A DNA stretch of 7,776 bases from Solirubrobacteraceae bacterium (GTDB taxonomy: Bacteria; Actinomycetota; Thermoleophilia; Solirubrobacterales; Solirubrobacteraceae), in NCBI GenBank assembly GCA_030447005.1, contig JAUJME010000068.1, positions 1 to 7,776 on the forward strand. The letters run 5' to 3'. A program made the position numbers and the translations under genes. The notes below the pieces were generated by a model. It was not told where the DNA came from and searched no databases. It was given only the letters and a program-made list of their open reading frames with translations. Shown here piece by piece: positions 1-6,200 of the stretch. Position 1 is the stretch's first letter. The number at the start of each line of letters is the position of its first letter.

Positions 1-843
1 TGGCAGGCCGGCCACGGCTGGCCGCAGCTCGACATCTCGCGCTCGATCGCCGCCGGCGGGTCGACGAGCTCTGAGCCCTGGTGGGCGGTCGTGCCGTTCC
101 AGATCCTGCTCATCAGCCCCATGCTGGCGCCCGTCTGGATCGCCGGGCTCGTGCGGCTGTTCCGCGATGCGGCGGTGCGCGACTTCCGTTTCCTGGCCTG
201 GGCGTGGGTGGTGCTCGCGCTCGTGTTCATGGCGACGGCGGGCAAGCCGTACTACCTCGCCGGGCTGCTGCCCGCGCTGCTCGGCGCCGGCGCCGTCCCG
301 GTCGACCGCTGGCTCGAGCGCGGCCGCGCGCCGGCCCGCAAGGCGGCGCTCGCCGGCGCCGTCGCGCTCAGCGCGGTGATCGGCGCGACGATCTCGCTGC
401 CCGTGCTCCCGCCGGGCTCGACCGAGCCGGTGGTCGCCGTCAACGAGGACGTCGGCGAGACGATCGGCTGGCCGCAGCTCGCCCGGACGGTCGCCGGCGT
501 CCACCGGCGGCTGCCGGACGCGCGCCGCGCGGTGATCGTCACCGGCAACTACGGCGAGGCCGGCGCGATCGAGCGCTACGGCCCGGCACTCGGGCTGCCG
601 CGCGCCTACTCCGGCCACAACGCCTTCCACGCATGGGGCCCGCCGCCGGGCGACGGCCCGGTGATCGCCCTCGGGCTGGCGCCGCGCGACCGCGCGCGGC
701 ACCTGCGCGACTGCCGCGTCGCCGCGAGGATCGACAACCGCGCCGGCGTCGAGAACCAGGAGCAGGGCCGGCCCGTCTACGTCTGCCGGGCGCCGCGCCG
801 CCCGTGGCCCGAGGTGTGGCCGGCGCTGCGCCGCTTCGGCTGA
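1..843 (+). CDS. GT39/PMT-like membrane glycosyltransferase, C-terminal part (5' truncated)
   Basis: The reading frame is open from the first base to a TGA at 841-843, giving 280 visible residues; the true start lies outside the window. Hydrophobic stretches at about fragment residues 29-51, 64-80, 84-100 and 114-134 indicate at least four membrane spans, followed by a soluble tail of about 145 residues. A GKPYY motif (81-85) sits just before a span, as in actinobacterial members of the ArnT/PMT (glycosyltransferase family 39) group, which move a sugar from a polyprenyl-phosphate carrier to an acceptor outside the membrane. The tail carries NYGEAGAIERYG (183-194) and SGHNAF (204-209), which I recognise as recurrent in this subgroup, and ends in a tryptophan-rich stretch. 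The catalytic N-terminal loops are missing, so substrate and acceptor cannot be judged. The gene converges on the kinase gene. Membership of the family is fairly secure; any specific pathway (arabinan, mannan, protein glycosylation) would be a guess. Confidence 0.8.
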   Translation, partial: WQAGHGWPQLDISRSIAAGGSTSSEPWWAVVPFQILLISPMLAPVWIAGLVRLFRDAAVRDFRFLAWAWVVLALVFMATAGKPYYLAGLLPALLGAGAVPVDRWLERGRAPARKAALAGAVALSAVIGATISLPVLPPGSTEPVVAVNEDVGETIGWPQLARTVAGVHRRLPDARRAVIVTGNYGEAGAIERYGPALGLPRAYSGHNAFHAWGPPPGDGPVIALGLAPRDRARHLRDCRVAARIDNRAGVENQEQGRPVYVCRAPRRPWPEVWPALRRFG

Positions 844-865
844 GCGCGGCCGCCCGCCGCGCCGC
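844..865. terminator. GC-rich hairpin between convergent genes, possible bidirectional terminator
   Basis: The 22-bp gap between the two stop codons holds a perfect 6-bp inverted repeat, GCGCGG (844-849) and CCGCGC (857-862), with a 7-nt loop. GGC at 838-840 and GCC at 864-866 can extend the stem past an internal loop. There is no T-run on either side, so it is not a classical intrinsic terminator. Its placement between convergent ends suggests transcription stop or RNA 3'-end protection on both strands. In DNA this GC-rich, chance hairpins are common. Confidence 0.35.
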
Positions 866-2380
866 CTACCGCGCGCGCTTGCGCTCGTAGAGCGTCAGGT
901 CCTGGATCTCGACCTTCTGCTCCTCGGGCGGCAGCTCGGTGATCCACACGAGGTAGAAGCGGTAGAGCGTGTCGTTGGTCTCGAGCGTGAAGCGCTCGCG
1001 CCGCGACCGGACCTCGCCGCCGCCCACCCGCGTCCAGCCCTCGTCGTCGATCGTCGCCGGCGGGCCGGTCCGCGCGGCGTAGATCTCGGCGGTCCAGCCC
1101 GGGGCGACCGAGCGGATCTGCAGGATGTCGGCGGCCACCCCGGGCGCGGCGTCGATGTAGATGCCGACGCCCGCCTTCTGGAGCTCGCCGGTGGTGTAGG
1201 TCTCCGTGATCCACGTCGTGCCGGAGTCCTGGTCGACGGCGTTGCGCAGCCGCTCGGGGTGCTCTTCGTCGTCGCCTGCCGGGTCGTAGTCGTTGGCCGA
1301 CGTCCCGCGGACGGAGACCGCCTGGGTGTTGGCGGGCGCAGGGTCGCGCGGCGCGCCCGTGCCGCGGGTGGTGTTGTCGCGCGCCTCCTTGAGCAGGAAG
1401 CCGGCGCCGACCGCGCCGGCCGCCACCGCGAGCAGCAGGACCAGGAGCGGGACGCGCCAGCGCAGCCGCAGCGGCAGCCGCCGCCGCGCCGAGCTCGGGA
1501 GCGTCCGCAGGACGGCGGTCGCCTCGCCGGTGGTCTGCCCGGAGCGGGCGGCCTCGACGGCCAGCGCGTTCTCGAGCTCGACGACCAGGGTCGGCGCGTC
1601 GGGATAGCGGCGGCCGAGGTCCTTGTCGGTCATCCGCTCGACGATCGCCGCGAGCGAGGCGGAGATCTCCGGCCGCCGCGACTGGACGTCGGGAAGGTCC
1701 TCGCGGACGTGCTTCATGGCGACGGCGACCTGGTTCTCGCCGTGGAAGGGGACGTCGCCGACGAGCATCTCGTAGAGGACGACGCCGAGCGAGTAGATGT
1801 CGGACTGGCCGTTGACGGCGTGGCCGAGGGCCTGCTCCGGGGAGACGTAGTCCGTGGTGCCCAGCACGCGGCCGTCGGCGGTGAGGCCCTCCTGGTCGAG
1901 CGAGCGGGCGATGCCGAAGTCGGTGACCTTGGCCGAGCCCTCCTCGTCGATGAGGACGTTCTGCGGCTTGACGTCGCGGTGGACGATCAGCCGGGCGTGG
2001 GCGGCGCCGAGCGCCCGGGCGATCTCGATCGCGTAGGCGATCGCCTCCTCGACCGGCAGCCGGCCGAGCCGGCGGATGCGGGTCTTGAGCGTCTCGCCCT
2101 CGACGAACTCGAAGACGATGAACGGCCGGCCCTCCTCCTCGCCCGCGTCGATCACCCCGACGATGTGCGGGTGCGAGAGCTGGGCGACGGCGCGGGCCTC
2201 GCGGCGGAAGCGCTCGAGCTGGTCGGAGTCGCGGGCGATCTCGCGGTGCATGAGCTTGATCGCGACCTGGCGCTCGAGCGTCGAGTCGAACGCGCGGTAG
2301 ACCGTCGACATGCCACCCGAGCCGACCTGGGCGTCGAGCCGGTAGCGGCCGTTGAGGGACATGCCGACGAGCGTGCTCAC
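866..2380 (-). CDS. Transmembrane Ser/Thr protein kinase (PknB-type) with discoidin-like ectodomain
   Basis: This 504-residue protein is a bacterial Hanks-type kinase that phosphorylates Ser/Thr on cytoplasmic proteins. All catalytic signatures are present: glycine loop GSGGMSTV (20-27), ATP-binding lysine in VAIK (K42), helix-C glutamate (E61), catalytic loop HRDVKPQN (134-141, D136), DFG (154-156), activation-loop threonines (T167, T175, T176) and SPEQ (180-183). A basic linker (299-309) leads into one membrane span (about 310-330). The outer part (about 355-504) is not made of PASTA repeats. It contains a YDPAGDDEEHPE stretch from 365, then a DxDxxTTW-like segment with W390, resembling the galactose-binding/discoidin-like domain seen at the C-terminus of some actinobacterial kinases and MviN-type proteins. 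The start chosen is GTG at 2380, because family members begin a few residues before the NGRYRL motif; M7 (ATG at 2362) is an alternative. No clear ribosome-binding site precedes either, so a leaderless mRNA is possible. The gene is divergent from the DsbA-like gene by 18 bp. Confidence 0.93.
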   Translation of the reverse strand: MSTLVGMSLNGRYRLDAQVGSGGMSTVYRAFDSTLERQVAIKLMHREIARDSDQLERFRREARAVAQLSHPHIVGVIDAGEEEGRPFIVFEFVEGETLKTRIRRLGRLPVEEAIAYAIEIARALGAAHARLIVHRDVKPQNVLIDEEGSAKVTDFGIARSLDQEGLTADGRVLGTTDYVSPEQALGHAVNGQSDIYSLGVVLYEMLVGDVPFHGENQVAVAMKHVREDLPDVQSRRPEISASLAAIVERMTDKDLGRRYPDAPTLVVELENALAVEAARSGQTTGEATAVLRTLPSSARRRLPLRLRWRVPLLVLLLAVAAGAVGAGFLLKEARDNTTRGTGAPRDPAPANTQAVSVRGTSANDYDPAGDDEEHPERLRNAVDQDSGTTWITETYTTGELQKAGVGIYIDAAPGVAADILQIRSVAPGWTAEIYAARTGPPATIDDEGWTRVGGGEVRSRRERFTLETNDTLYRFYLVWITELPPEEQKVEIQDLTLYERKRAR

Positions 2381-2398
2381 GCGGGAGACCTATTTTGC
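2371..2398. promoter_or_regulatory. Very short divergent control region with palindrome over the kinase start codon
   Basis: The two divergent start codons (GTG of the kinase at 2380-2378, ATG of the DsbA-like gene at 2399) are 18 bp apart, so the promoters must reach into the opposite coding sequence. A 5-2-5 inverted repeat, GCGTG-CT-CACGC (2371-2382), spans the kinase start codon. GGGAGA (2383-2388) serves as ribosome-binding site for the plus-strand gene with a 10-nt spacer. TATTTT (2391-2396) is one of the few AT-rich patches in the window and could be part of a -10 element for the kinase strand. No convincing -35 element was found. The regulatory reading is inference. Confidence 0.35.
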
Positions 2399-3202
2399 AT
2401 GGCTGTGCCCGTCGCGGTGACGTACTTCACGGATCCGTTCTGCCCATGGTCGTGGGCGGCGGAACCGGCGTTCCGCCGCCTGCTGACGGAGTTCGCCGAC
2501 GACCTCGCGGTCACCTACGTCATCGGCGGCATGACGCACGCCTTGCAGGACCGGGCCGCGTTCGCCGCCCACTGGCTCGACGCGGGGGCTGAGTCTGGCA
2601 TGCCCGTCGACCCGCGGGGCGTGCTCGAGGACCCTCCGGAGTCGACCAACCCGGCCGGCCTGGCGGTCAAGGCGGTCGCCGAGCAGGGCGACCCCGGGCC
2701 GTTCCTGCGGCGCCTGCGCGAGGCGATCATGGTGGAGCGCCGGCGGGTGGACCGGGGCGACGCGCTGCTCGACGTGGCGCGCGAGAGCTCGCCGGTGCCG
2801 CGGCTCGACCTCCTGCGGGTGGCGTTCGGCTCCAACGCGATCGTCGAGGCGCTCGGCGCCGACCTCGAGCGCGCCGAGGCGGCCGGCGACGGGGATTCGC
2901 GGGTGCCGCTGCCCTCCTGGGACTTCCACGGCGGCGACGGGGCGGTGCATGCCGTCCGGGGCCCTGAGCCCTACGAGGCGCTGCGGGCAGCCGCGCTCGC
3001 CGCCGGCGCGGCCCCGGCGGGCCGCCCGGCGCCCTCCCCGGAGGAGGCGCTGCGCCGCTTCGGCACGATGGCCACGCCCGAGGTCGCGGCGGTCTGCGAC
3101 CTGCCGGGCCCGCGGGCCCCGGCCGAGCTGTGGCGCCTGGCGCTCGAGTGGCGCGTCAAGCCGCGGCGGGTACCGGGCGGGGAGCTCTGGAGCCTGGCCT
3201 GA
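2399..3202 (+). CDS. DsbA-family/thioredoxin-fold protein with CPWS active site
   Basis: The protein has 267 residues, no signal peptide and no membrane span, so it is probably cytoplasmic. The N-terminus has the strand-then-motif pattern of DsbA-like (FrnE, 2-hydroxychromene-2-carboxylate isomerase, Thioredoxin_5) proteins: VTYFTDPFCPWSWAAEP at about residues 7-23. The active-site position reads C15-P16-W17-S18, so the second (resolving) cysteine is a serine. The only other cysteine is C233, far away. It therefore may not act as a dithiol oxidase; monothiol disulfide reduction or isomerisation, glutathione- or mycothiol-type chemistry, or a binding role are possible. The middle is helical as in the DsbA insertion domain. 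The last 60 or so residues (RRFGTMATPEVAAVC and onward) look like a small separate helical or winged-helix add-on. Start choice: ATG at 2399 with GGGAGA 10 nt upstream; the frame is open far upstream, but that part is antisense to the kinase gene. The end lies 5 bp from the end of the convergent small gene. Confidence 0.82.
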   Translation: MAVPVAVTYFTDPFCPWSWAAEPAFRRLLTEFADDLAVTYVIGGMTHALQDRAAFAAHWLDAGAESGMPVDPRGVLEDPPESTNPAGLAVKAVAEQGDPGPFLRRLREAIMVERRRVDRGDALLDVARESSPVPRLDLLRVAFGSNAIVEALGADLERAEAAGDGDSRVPLPSWDFHGGDGAVHAVRGPEPYEALRAAALAAGAAPAGRPAPSPEEALRRFGTMATPEVAAVCDLPGPRAPAELWRLALEWRVKPRRVPGGELWSLA

Positions 3203-3207
3203 GGCCG

Positions 3208-3471
3208 TCAGCCGAACAGGCGCTCGCCGAGGGTCGCCACCACGTAGAGCCCGCCGGCGAACGCGAGTGACCCGAGCGCCCAGCGCTCGACGCGCGAGCG
3301 CGGCTTGCCGCCCTCCATGGCGACCCGGCCCGCGGCGGTGACCTCGTAGGCGCCGCTGGCGGCGCCCTGGGAGACGAGGCCGCTCCTCACGAGCCGCCGC
3401 AGGGCCGGCGAGTCACCCGCGGTACCCGCGTCGACCGCTCGCAGGGTCAGTCGGTGGGCCGTGTCGAGCAT
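3208..3471 (-). CDS. Small winged-helix-like protein with C-terminal membrane span
   Basis: I do not recognise this 87-residue protein as a named family. Residues 6-52 read like a compact winged-helix: two helices, with the likely recognition helix SPALRRLVRSGLV (21-33), then a hairpin containing YEVTAAGR (42-49), which resembles the Y-x-L-T-x-x-G-R wing of PadR/MarR-like regulators. A basic linker (KPRSRVER, 56-63) precedes one hydrophobic segment (about 65-81) that should span or anchor in the membrane, with a short tail after it. The start is ATG at 3471; upstream, the frame closes at the uvsE stop codon, so no longer form is possible. No good Shine-Dalgarno sequence is visible, and translation may depend on the upstream gene 30 nt away. 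Coding support comes from the protein-like composition, the fit between uvsE and the convergent DsbA-like gene (5-bp gap), and an open frame that fills the gap. DNA-binding is inferred from pattern only; it may instead be a structural or interaction domain. Confidence 0.6.
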   Translation of the reverse strand: MLDTAHRLTLRAVDAGTAGDSPALRRLVRSGLVSQGAASGAYEVTAAGRVAMEGGKPRSRVERWALGSLAFAGGLYVVATLGERLFG

Positions 3472-3501
3472 CGCCGGAGGGTGGCCACGTAGGTCGTGGC
3501 G

Positions 3502-4476
3502 TCAGACGGCGAGCGCGTCGGCGGCCGACGAGAGATCCACGCCGCGGGCGAGCAGCTGCTCGCGCAGCCGCAGGAGGGCGAGGTCCTTGGCCTTCGCCTC
3601 GAGCATCACGTCGAAGTCGAGGCCCGCGGCGGTCTCGCGCAGGAAGTGCTCGAAGCCGATCGGGTCGATCACGTCGGCGTGCGCGCGCAGCTGGGGGAGG
3701 ACCCACGAGCGCTCGAGGCGCCGGCCGACCTTCCTGCGGCGCTCCTCCATGGCGGTCTTGGGCGTCGAGTAGTGGATCTTCGGCCGCACGCCGGCCGGCC
3801 AGGTCGAGAGCGCGAGCTCGAGCGCCTCGCGGTCGGAGATCCCGTCCGGGTCGTTGCAGTGGTGGTGCAGGATGTCCCACACCACCTTGATGCCCGTCCG
3901 GCGGTGGAGCTCCATGACGTGGCAGAGGCCGAAGGTGCGGTCGTCGTTCTCGATCACCAGCCGCTCGCGCGCGCGGTCCGACAGCAGCTCGGCGCCCGCC
4001 TCGAAGCGCGCCATCGCCGCCTCGAAGCCGCCCGCCGCCCCGCCGACGTGCAGGACGACGACCGCCTCGGGTCCCTGGCCCATGACGTCGAGGATCTCCG
4101 CCTGCAGCTCGACGTCGCGGATGGCCGCCGCGCGGACCTCGTCGCTCTCGGAGTTGAGCACGACGTACTGGCCGGGATGGGTGGAGAGCCGCAGCCCGCG
4201 GGCGGTGGCGCGGGCGCCGAGCTCGGCGAGCTCCTCGCGGCAGTCCTCGACCTGGCCGGCGAACTCGGGGCGCAGGCCGATCTCCGGGTGCGTCGCGTAG
4301 GGCGCCAGCGACGCGGTCATCCGGTACATGTCGATCTGCGCGCGCTCCAGGTAGTCGAAGACCCCGTGGAGCGCCTCGATCGACCAGCGCAGGTGCGGTC
4401 CCGATTGCCACTTGCGGGCGTCGTGGGACGGCAGACCGCCCTCCCCGAGCGTCTTGACGGCGAAGCCGAGCCTCAC
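3502..4476 (-). CDS. uvsE: UV-damage DNA endonuclease (UvsE/UVDE)
   Basis: UvsE is a metal-dependent TIM-barrel nuclease that nicks DNA immediately 5' of UV photoproducts and some other lesions, starting a repair route independent of UvrABC. The 324-residue length is normal for bacterial members. Residues matching the known metal and active-site set are in order: H63 (ATHPE), H100 (THPGQ), H143 (LHVGG), E176 (IENDD), D201 and H204 (WDILHHH), K233 and H235 (KIHYS), H266 (HADVI) and E293 (MLEAKAK); K233 corresponds to the lysine reported as carboxylated in the Thermus enzyme. A basic segment of about 25 residues between HYS and HAD (239-264) is longer than in the shortest family members, as in many actinobacterial forms. 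The start is GTG at 4476, because an in-frame stop lies at 4486-4488; a weak TAGGG precedes it by 11 nt. The gene lies 57 nt after csrA on the same strand, so read-through from the flagellar operon is possible. The function is secure; co-regulation is inference. Confidence 0.95.
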   Translation of the reverse strand: MRLGFAVKTLGEGGLPSHDARKWQSGPHLRWSIEALHGVFDYLERAQIDMYRMTASLAPYATHPEIGLRPEFAGQVEDCREELAELGARATARGLRLSTHPGQYVVLNSESDEVRAAAIRDVELQAEILDVMGQGPEAVVVLHVGGAAGGFEAAMARFEAGAELLSDRARERLVIENDDRTFGLCHVMELHRRTGIKVVWDILHHHCNDPDGISDREALELALSTWPAGVRPKIHYSTPKTAMEERRRKVGRRLERSWVLPQLRAHADVIDPIGFEHFLRETAAGLDFDVMLEAKAKDLALLRLREQLLARGVDLSSAADALAV

Positions 4477-4533
4477 GCCGGCGCCCTACCCGCCCGCCCG
4501 GCGGGGCGAACGGGGGGCGACCCGGCTTGGCGC

Positions 4534-4755
4534 CTACGGCTTGGCCGCGGGCGCCGGCAGCGTGGCGGGGGCGGTGTCGGCGGCGGCGCGGTTCTCCGCG
4601 CGTACGGCGTCCCAGATCTCCTCGCGGTAGACGGGGAGCGAGCGGGGCGCCGAGATGCCGATGCGGACGGTGTTGCCGACGACCTCCATGACCTCGACGA
4701 CGATGTCGTCGCCGAGCATGACCTTCTCGCCGGCGCGGCGGGTGATGATGAGCAT
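4534..4755 (-). CDS. csrA: CsrA, carbon storage/flagellar translational regulator
   Basis: CsrA is a small dimeric RNA-binding protein that binds GGA motifs in mRNA leaders, typically blocking ribosome access; in Gram-positive flagellated bacteria its main target is flagellin mRNA. The 73-residue product starts MLIITRRAGEKVMLGDDI and has the RNA-contact residues at both edges: L2-T5-R6-R7 near the N-terminus, and L40-P41-V42-Y43-R44-E45-E46 in the last strand. The Ala/Pro-rich tail (about 54-73) begins with ENRAAA, similar to the Bacillus subtilis tail (ENNRAAA), and the total length is also like that of Bacillus CsrA (74), consistent with a FliW-partnered form. The start is ATG at 4755, fixed by the CsrA family N-terminus and by a perfect AAGGAGG; the frame extends far upstream of it, but that part is a shadow of fliW. 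The gene follows fliW by 53 nt. Confidence 0.96.
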   Translation of the reverse strand: MLIITRRAGEKVMLGDDIVVEVMEVVGNTVRIGISAPRSLPVYREEIWDAVRAENRAAADTAPATLPAPAAKP

Positions 4756-4763
4756 GGGCGGTT

Positions 4764-4770
4764 CCTCCTT
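4764..4770 (-). promoter_or_regulatory. Consensus Shine-Dalgarno of csrA, possible CsrA autoregulatory site
   Basis: AAGGAGG on the minus strand lies 8 nt before the csrA ATG and is the strongest ribosome-binding site in the window. Together with the next base it holds two GGA trinucleotides, the core of CsrA binding sites. CsrA autorepression is known in other bacteria, but an SD of this kind contains GGA anyway, so the regulatory role is only suggested. Confidence 0.6.
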
Positions 4771-4808
4771 GGATTCGGCCCGTGTGGACGGTGTCTGGGT
4801 CTGGAGCG

Positions 4809-5249
4809 CTAGTTCGCCACGGCGTCGGCCGTCGCGGGGAAGAGGGCGGCGCGCACGGGGGCGTCCGGCACCTCGTTGATGACCTGGAACGCACGGCCCT
4901 CGCAGACGAGGATCGGCGCCTTGAGGTTCGCGCTGAAGTTCTCGAGCTCCTCCGTGGCGCGCACGGTCACCCAGACGTCGGGCTCGACGCCCTCGGGGAA
5001 GCCGAGGCGGCCGGTCTCCTCGTCGGAGAGGGAGACCTGGTAGTCCGGGAAGAAGCTCCACGGCTGCGTGACGGGCAGGGCGAGGGAGGGGTCCTCGAGG
5101 GAGTGCAGCCACACGAAGGCTGAATCGGCCTCCGGCGCGACGAGCACGAAGCGGGTACCGCCCAGGCCGATCAGGCCGGTCGGGAACTCGAGCACGGCCT
5201 CGGCCTCGACTTCGACGGTGCCGAAGCGGGTGCTTTCGATCTGGGTCAT
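4809..5249 (-). CDS. fliW: FliW, flagellar assembly factor and CsrA antagonist
   Basis: FliW binds both flagellin and CsrA. When flagellin is exported, freed FliW sequesters CsrA and lifts repression of flagellin translation. The 146-residue product has the family landmarks: FGTVEV near the start, LEFPTGLIGLGGTRFVLV (20-37), FVWLHSLEDPSLALPV (45-60), PWSFFPDY (63-70) and the C-terminal NLKAPILV (108-115). Start choice: ATG at 5249, preceded by GAAAGG (5261-5256) with a 6-nt spacer, gives the usual short lead before the FG motif. A longer form from ATG at 5291 would add 14 residues (beginning MRIGPGETPTERLV) and overlap the flgL stop as ATGA, but it has no ribosome-binding site and no family support. 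The gene sits between flgL and csrA, as in Bacillus-type clusters. Confidence 0.94.
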   Translation of the reverse strand: MTQIESTRFGTVEVEAEAVLEFPTGLIGLGGTRFVLVAPEADSAFVWLHSLEDPSLALPVTQPWSFFPDYQVSLSDEETGRLGFPEGVEPDVWVTVRATEELENFSANLKAPILVCEGRAFQVINEVPDAPVRAALFPATADAVAN

Positions 5250-5287
5250 GACAAGCCTTTCTGTAGGGGTTTCGCCCGGCCCGATTC

Positions 5288-6187
5288 TCATCGGAGGAAG
5301 TCCATGAGCGACGCCTGGACGATGTTCGCCCCGGCCTTGAGCGCCGCCTGGTAGGCGGCCTGCTGCGTCGAGTACTCGACCATCGTCTTGGCGAAGTCCG
5401 CGTCCTCGGTCTCCGAGAGCTGGCGGATCGTCGTCTCCTCGAACTCCGAGAGCCGCGTGAGCGCGGACTCGAGGCGGTTCGTCTTCGCGCCGTTCTCGGC
5501 GCGGACGTCCATCAGGGAGTCGAGGTTGGCCTCGAGCGCGCCGATGTCGACGCTGCGCAGCGACGCCGAGTCGCCCGCCCGCAGGTGGGTGGCGATGTTG
5601 CGCAGGACGCTGAGCAGCTTGTTGTCGCCGCCGCCGGAGCCCAGGACCCGGTCGCCGGTGAGGTTGATCTGGAGCGCGACGCCCGGGCCGATCTCGCGGG
5701 CGATCGTCTGCGTGTCGCCGCCGTAGGTGTCGGTCGCGCCCGGCGCGTAGGGGGGCTGGGTGGTCAGGGTGCCGCCGAAGACGTAGCGCCCCGCGTAGGT
5801 CGCGTTGCCGTGCTCCTTGAGCTCCTCGACGAGCTCGTCGATCTCCGCCGCGATGGCGGCGCGCGCGGTCGGGCCGGCGGTGTCGGTGGCGCCCTGGACG
5901 GTCAGCTCGCGGGCGCGCTGCACCACCTCGGTCATCTGGTTGAGCGCCTGCTCGGTGGCGGCCTGCCAGCCCGCCGCGTCCTGCACGTTGCGCTGGTGCT
6001 GGCGGGTGCCGTCGAGCGACTCGCGCATGCCGAGCGCGCGGGCGGTCGCGTACGGGTTGTCCGACGGCCGCGTGAGCTCCTTGCCCGACGATGCCTTCGC
6101 GCGCGTCCGGTCGAGCCGCTCGTAAGTGGCGTTGAGATCGGCCAGCACGTTGCGGGCGACCATGTTGTTGGTGATTCGCGTGCTCAC
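5288..6187 (-). CDS. flgL: FlgL (HAP3), hook-filament junction protein
   Basis: FlgL forms the distal ring of the hook-filament junction, on which flagellin polymerises; it is exported by the flagellar type III system with FlgN as chaperone. The 299-residue length is typical. The flagellin-like N-terminal D0/D1 segment is clear (RITNNMVARNVLADL, 4-18; SSGKELTRPSDNPYATAR, 33-50), and the C-terminal helical D0 region runs from about 235 to 299 (AYQAALKAGANIVQASLMDFL near the end). The centre (about 135-200) is Gly/Thr-rich and corresponds to the variable surface domain. The start is GTG at 6187, supported by a GTAGGAG ribosome-binding site whose TAG is the stop codon of flgK, implying translational coupling. 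The stop TGA overlaps an ATG (ATGA) of the possible longer fliW form. Confidence 0.95.
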   Translation of the reverse strand: MSTRITNNMVARNVLADLNATYERLDRTRAKASSGKELTRPSDNPYATARALGMRESLDGTRQHQRNVQDAAGWQAATEQALNQMTEVVQRARELTVQGATDTAGPTARAAIAAEIDELVEELKEHGNATYAGRYVFGGTLTTQPPYAPGATDTYGGDTQTIAREIGPGVALQINLTGDRVLGSGGGDNKLLSVLRNIATHLRAGDSASLRSVDIGALEANLDSLMDVRAENGAKTNRLESALTRLSEFEETTIRQLSETEDADFAKTMVEYSTQQAAYQAALKAGANIVQASLMDFLR

Positions 6188-6193
6188 CGCGGT

Positions 6194-6200
6194 CTCCTAC
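6194..6200 (-). promoter_or_regulatory. Ribosome-binding site of flgL overlapping the flgK stop codon
   Basis: GTAGGAG on the minus strand lies 6 nt before the GTG start of flgL. Its TAG (6199-6197) is the flgK stop codon. A ribosome ending flgK therefore sits on the flgL initiation site, which fixes the GTG start and suggests matched output of the two junction proteins. Confidence 0.7.

Noticed and set aside
1..843. A role of the GT39-like enzyme in glycosylating flagellin, given the nearby flagellar genes.
   Set aside because: It is on the opposite strand, separated from the flagellar genes by the kinase, the DsbA-like gene, the small membrane protein and uvsE, and its catalytic part is outside the window. 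Nothing in the sequence links it to flagella.
1259..2398. An upstream in-frame extension of the DsbA-like gene, giving a 647-residue product.
   Set aside because: The extension is antisense to the kinase catalytic domain and has shadow-type composition. ATG at 2399 has a ribosome-binding site and begins exactly at the thioredoxin-fold strand.
4477..4533. A CsrA binding site or an intrinsic terminator in the csrA-uvsE gap.
   Set aside because: The minus-strand leader contains no GGA. The only hairpin noted is a short 5-bp CCCGC/GCGGG stem (4493-4505) with no U-run after it.
3496..4812. A 438-codon plus-strand open frame across uvsE and csrA.
   Set aside because: It is the antisense shadow of uvsE and csrA, with biased composition and no recognisable domain.
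3413..4894. A 493-codon minus-strand open frame overlapping uvsE, csrA and part of fliW.
   Set aside because: It is in a different frame from the recognised genes, and its product is Arg/Pro/Gly-rich and lacks any motif.
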